From positions 49,063 through 113,062 of the forward strand of contig PAAR01000006.1 of NCBI GenBank assembly GCA_002699085.1: a DNA stretch of 64,000 nt, given 5' to 3'. The notes under the pieces are model-generated. The model did no database searches. It was not told the DNA's origin and saw only the letters and a list, made by a program, of their open reading frames with translations. The DNA comes from Micavibrio sp. (GTDB lineage Bacteria > Pseudomonadota > Alphaproteobacteria > Micavibrionales > UBA9664). A program made the position numbers and the translations under genes. Below are positions 63,649 to 64,000 of the stretch, piece after piece (position 1 is the stretch's first letter; each line of letters begins with the position of its first letter).

Positions 63649-64000
63649 TGTCTCCGACCAATACTCCTACCATTTATGCGCTAGCATCGGCTGCTGGACG
63701 TGGCGGCGTTGCTGTTATCCGTGTATCTGGCCCAAAGGCTTTAAAGAGCTTAGTAGCGCTTACAGCGTTAAAAGAGACTGATATCAAGCCTCGCTATGCT
63801 TATTTCACTGCTGTTTTGGATAATGTTTCACGTGAAACAATTGATGAGGGGCTTGTTCTTTATTTTAAAGCCCCGAACAGTTTTACAGGTGAGGATGTTG
63901 TAGAGTATCACCTCCATGGCGGGCGGGCGATCACGCAAAAAATGTTAGAAACACTTTCAACTTTCGAAGGTCACCGTATGGCCGAACCAGGTGAGTTTAC
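63648..64000 (+). CDS. mnmE: tRNA modification GTPase MnmE, N-terminal part
   Basis: The gene is cut by the window edge and missing from the ORF track. Reading from ATG 63648 gives MSPTNTPTIYALASAAGRGGVAVIRVSGP... and continues with NSFTGEDVVEYHLHGG and GHRMAEPGEFT. This is the folate-binding N-terminal domain of MnmE (TrmE), which modifies tRNA wobble uridine with MnmG. 117 of about 440 residues are present; the G domain lies outside. Confidence 0.96.
   Translation, partial: MSPTNTPTIYALASAAGRGGVAVIRVSGPKALKSLVALTALKETDIKPRYAYFTAVLDNVSRETIDEGLVLYFKAPNSFTGEDVVEYHLHGGRAITQKMLETLSTFEGHRMAEPGEF

Overview
The window is 64 kb of chromosome from an AT-rich alphaproteobacterium (roughly 40% GC by eye). 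The alphaproteobacterial assignment rests on gene content: a 1,600-residue NAD-glutamate dehydrogenase, a COQ9 family protein, a TIGR02300-type zinc-ribbon/poly-acidic protein, HemJ in place of HemG/HemY, an adrenodoxin-type ferredoxin, and a DUF6489-like gene directly before mnmE. The gene style recalls Micavibrio-like or deep Rhodospirillales lineages, but I cannot fix the genus. I see no rRNA, tRNA, insertion sequence, prophage or CRISPR array.

Layout, left part (1-46 kb). A cut-off membrane gene (possibly DotA/TraY-like) is followed by ettA, two overlapping unknown genes, putA, purD, a TPR-methyltransferase and a degenerate double AAA+ protein. Next come a small heat-shock protein, the ribosome hibernation factor, a GGDEF/EAL protein and a lytic transglycosylase. 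The middle holds a LysE exporter, an AhpD-like protein, a MauE-like membrane protein, an acyl-CoA dehydrogenase, ugd, an orphan ECF sigma factor, hslVU, coq9, an alpha/beta hydrolase, bcp, a YhdP/AsmA-like giant and hinT. Then come a tandem pair of unknown paralogues, xseA, a ferredoxin and a cysteine desulfurase, a PAS protein, comM, a degenerate CDP-alcohol transferase-like protein, recJ, three unknown genes and the hemE-hemH-hemJ operon.

Right part (46-64 kb). Three unknown genes, two of them divergent paralogues, are followed by a thiolase, the TIGR02300-type protein, NAD-GDH, ubiA, rsmE, clpS-clpA, an exported unknown protein, a wHTH regulator, a dienelactone hydrolase family protein, a DUF6489-like gene and the start of mnmE.

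The most important non-coding feature is the 336-bp gap upstream of hemE (46169-46504). It has a perfect DnaA box, further near-matches, and a duplicated GGGGATAAAAC-N3-CCCCTA motif. It also sits where the + strand appears to pass from G about equal to C (left) to G in excess (right). With hemE adjacency, which is where the Caulobacter origin lies, this makes it a strong oriC candidate. Another gap (51352-51705) holds a 107-nt element closed by a perfect 12-bp stem, probably a minus-strand structured RNA. A sigma-32-like promoter precedes hslVU, and a similar promoter plus a ROSE-like leader precedes the hsp20 gene.

Protein quality control is well represented: HslVU, ClpS-ClpA, Hsp20 and the hibernation factor. 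Proline-to-glutamate catabolism (PutA, then NAD-GDH) and haem and ubiquinone synthesis (HemE/H/J, UbiA, COQ9) support an aerobic, amino-acid-oxidising metabolism. Several genes look like catalytically dead members of enzyme families. All calls are from reading the sequence; no database search was run.
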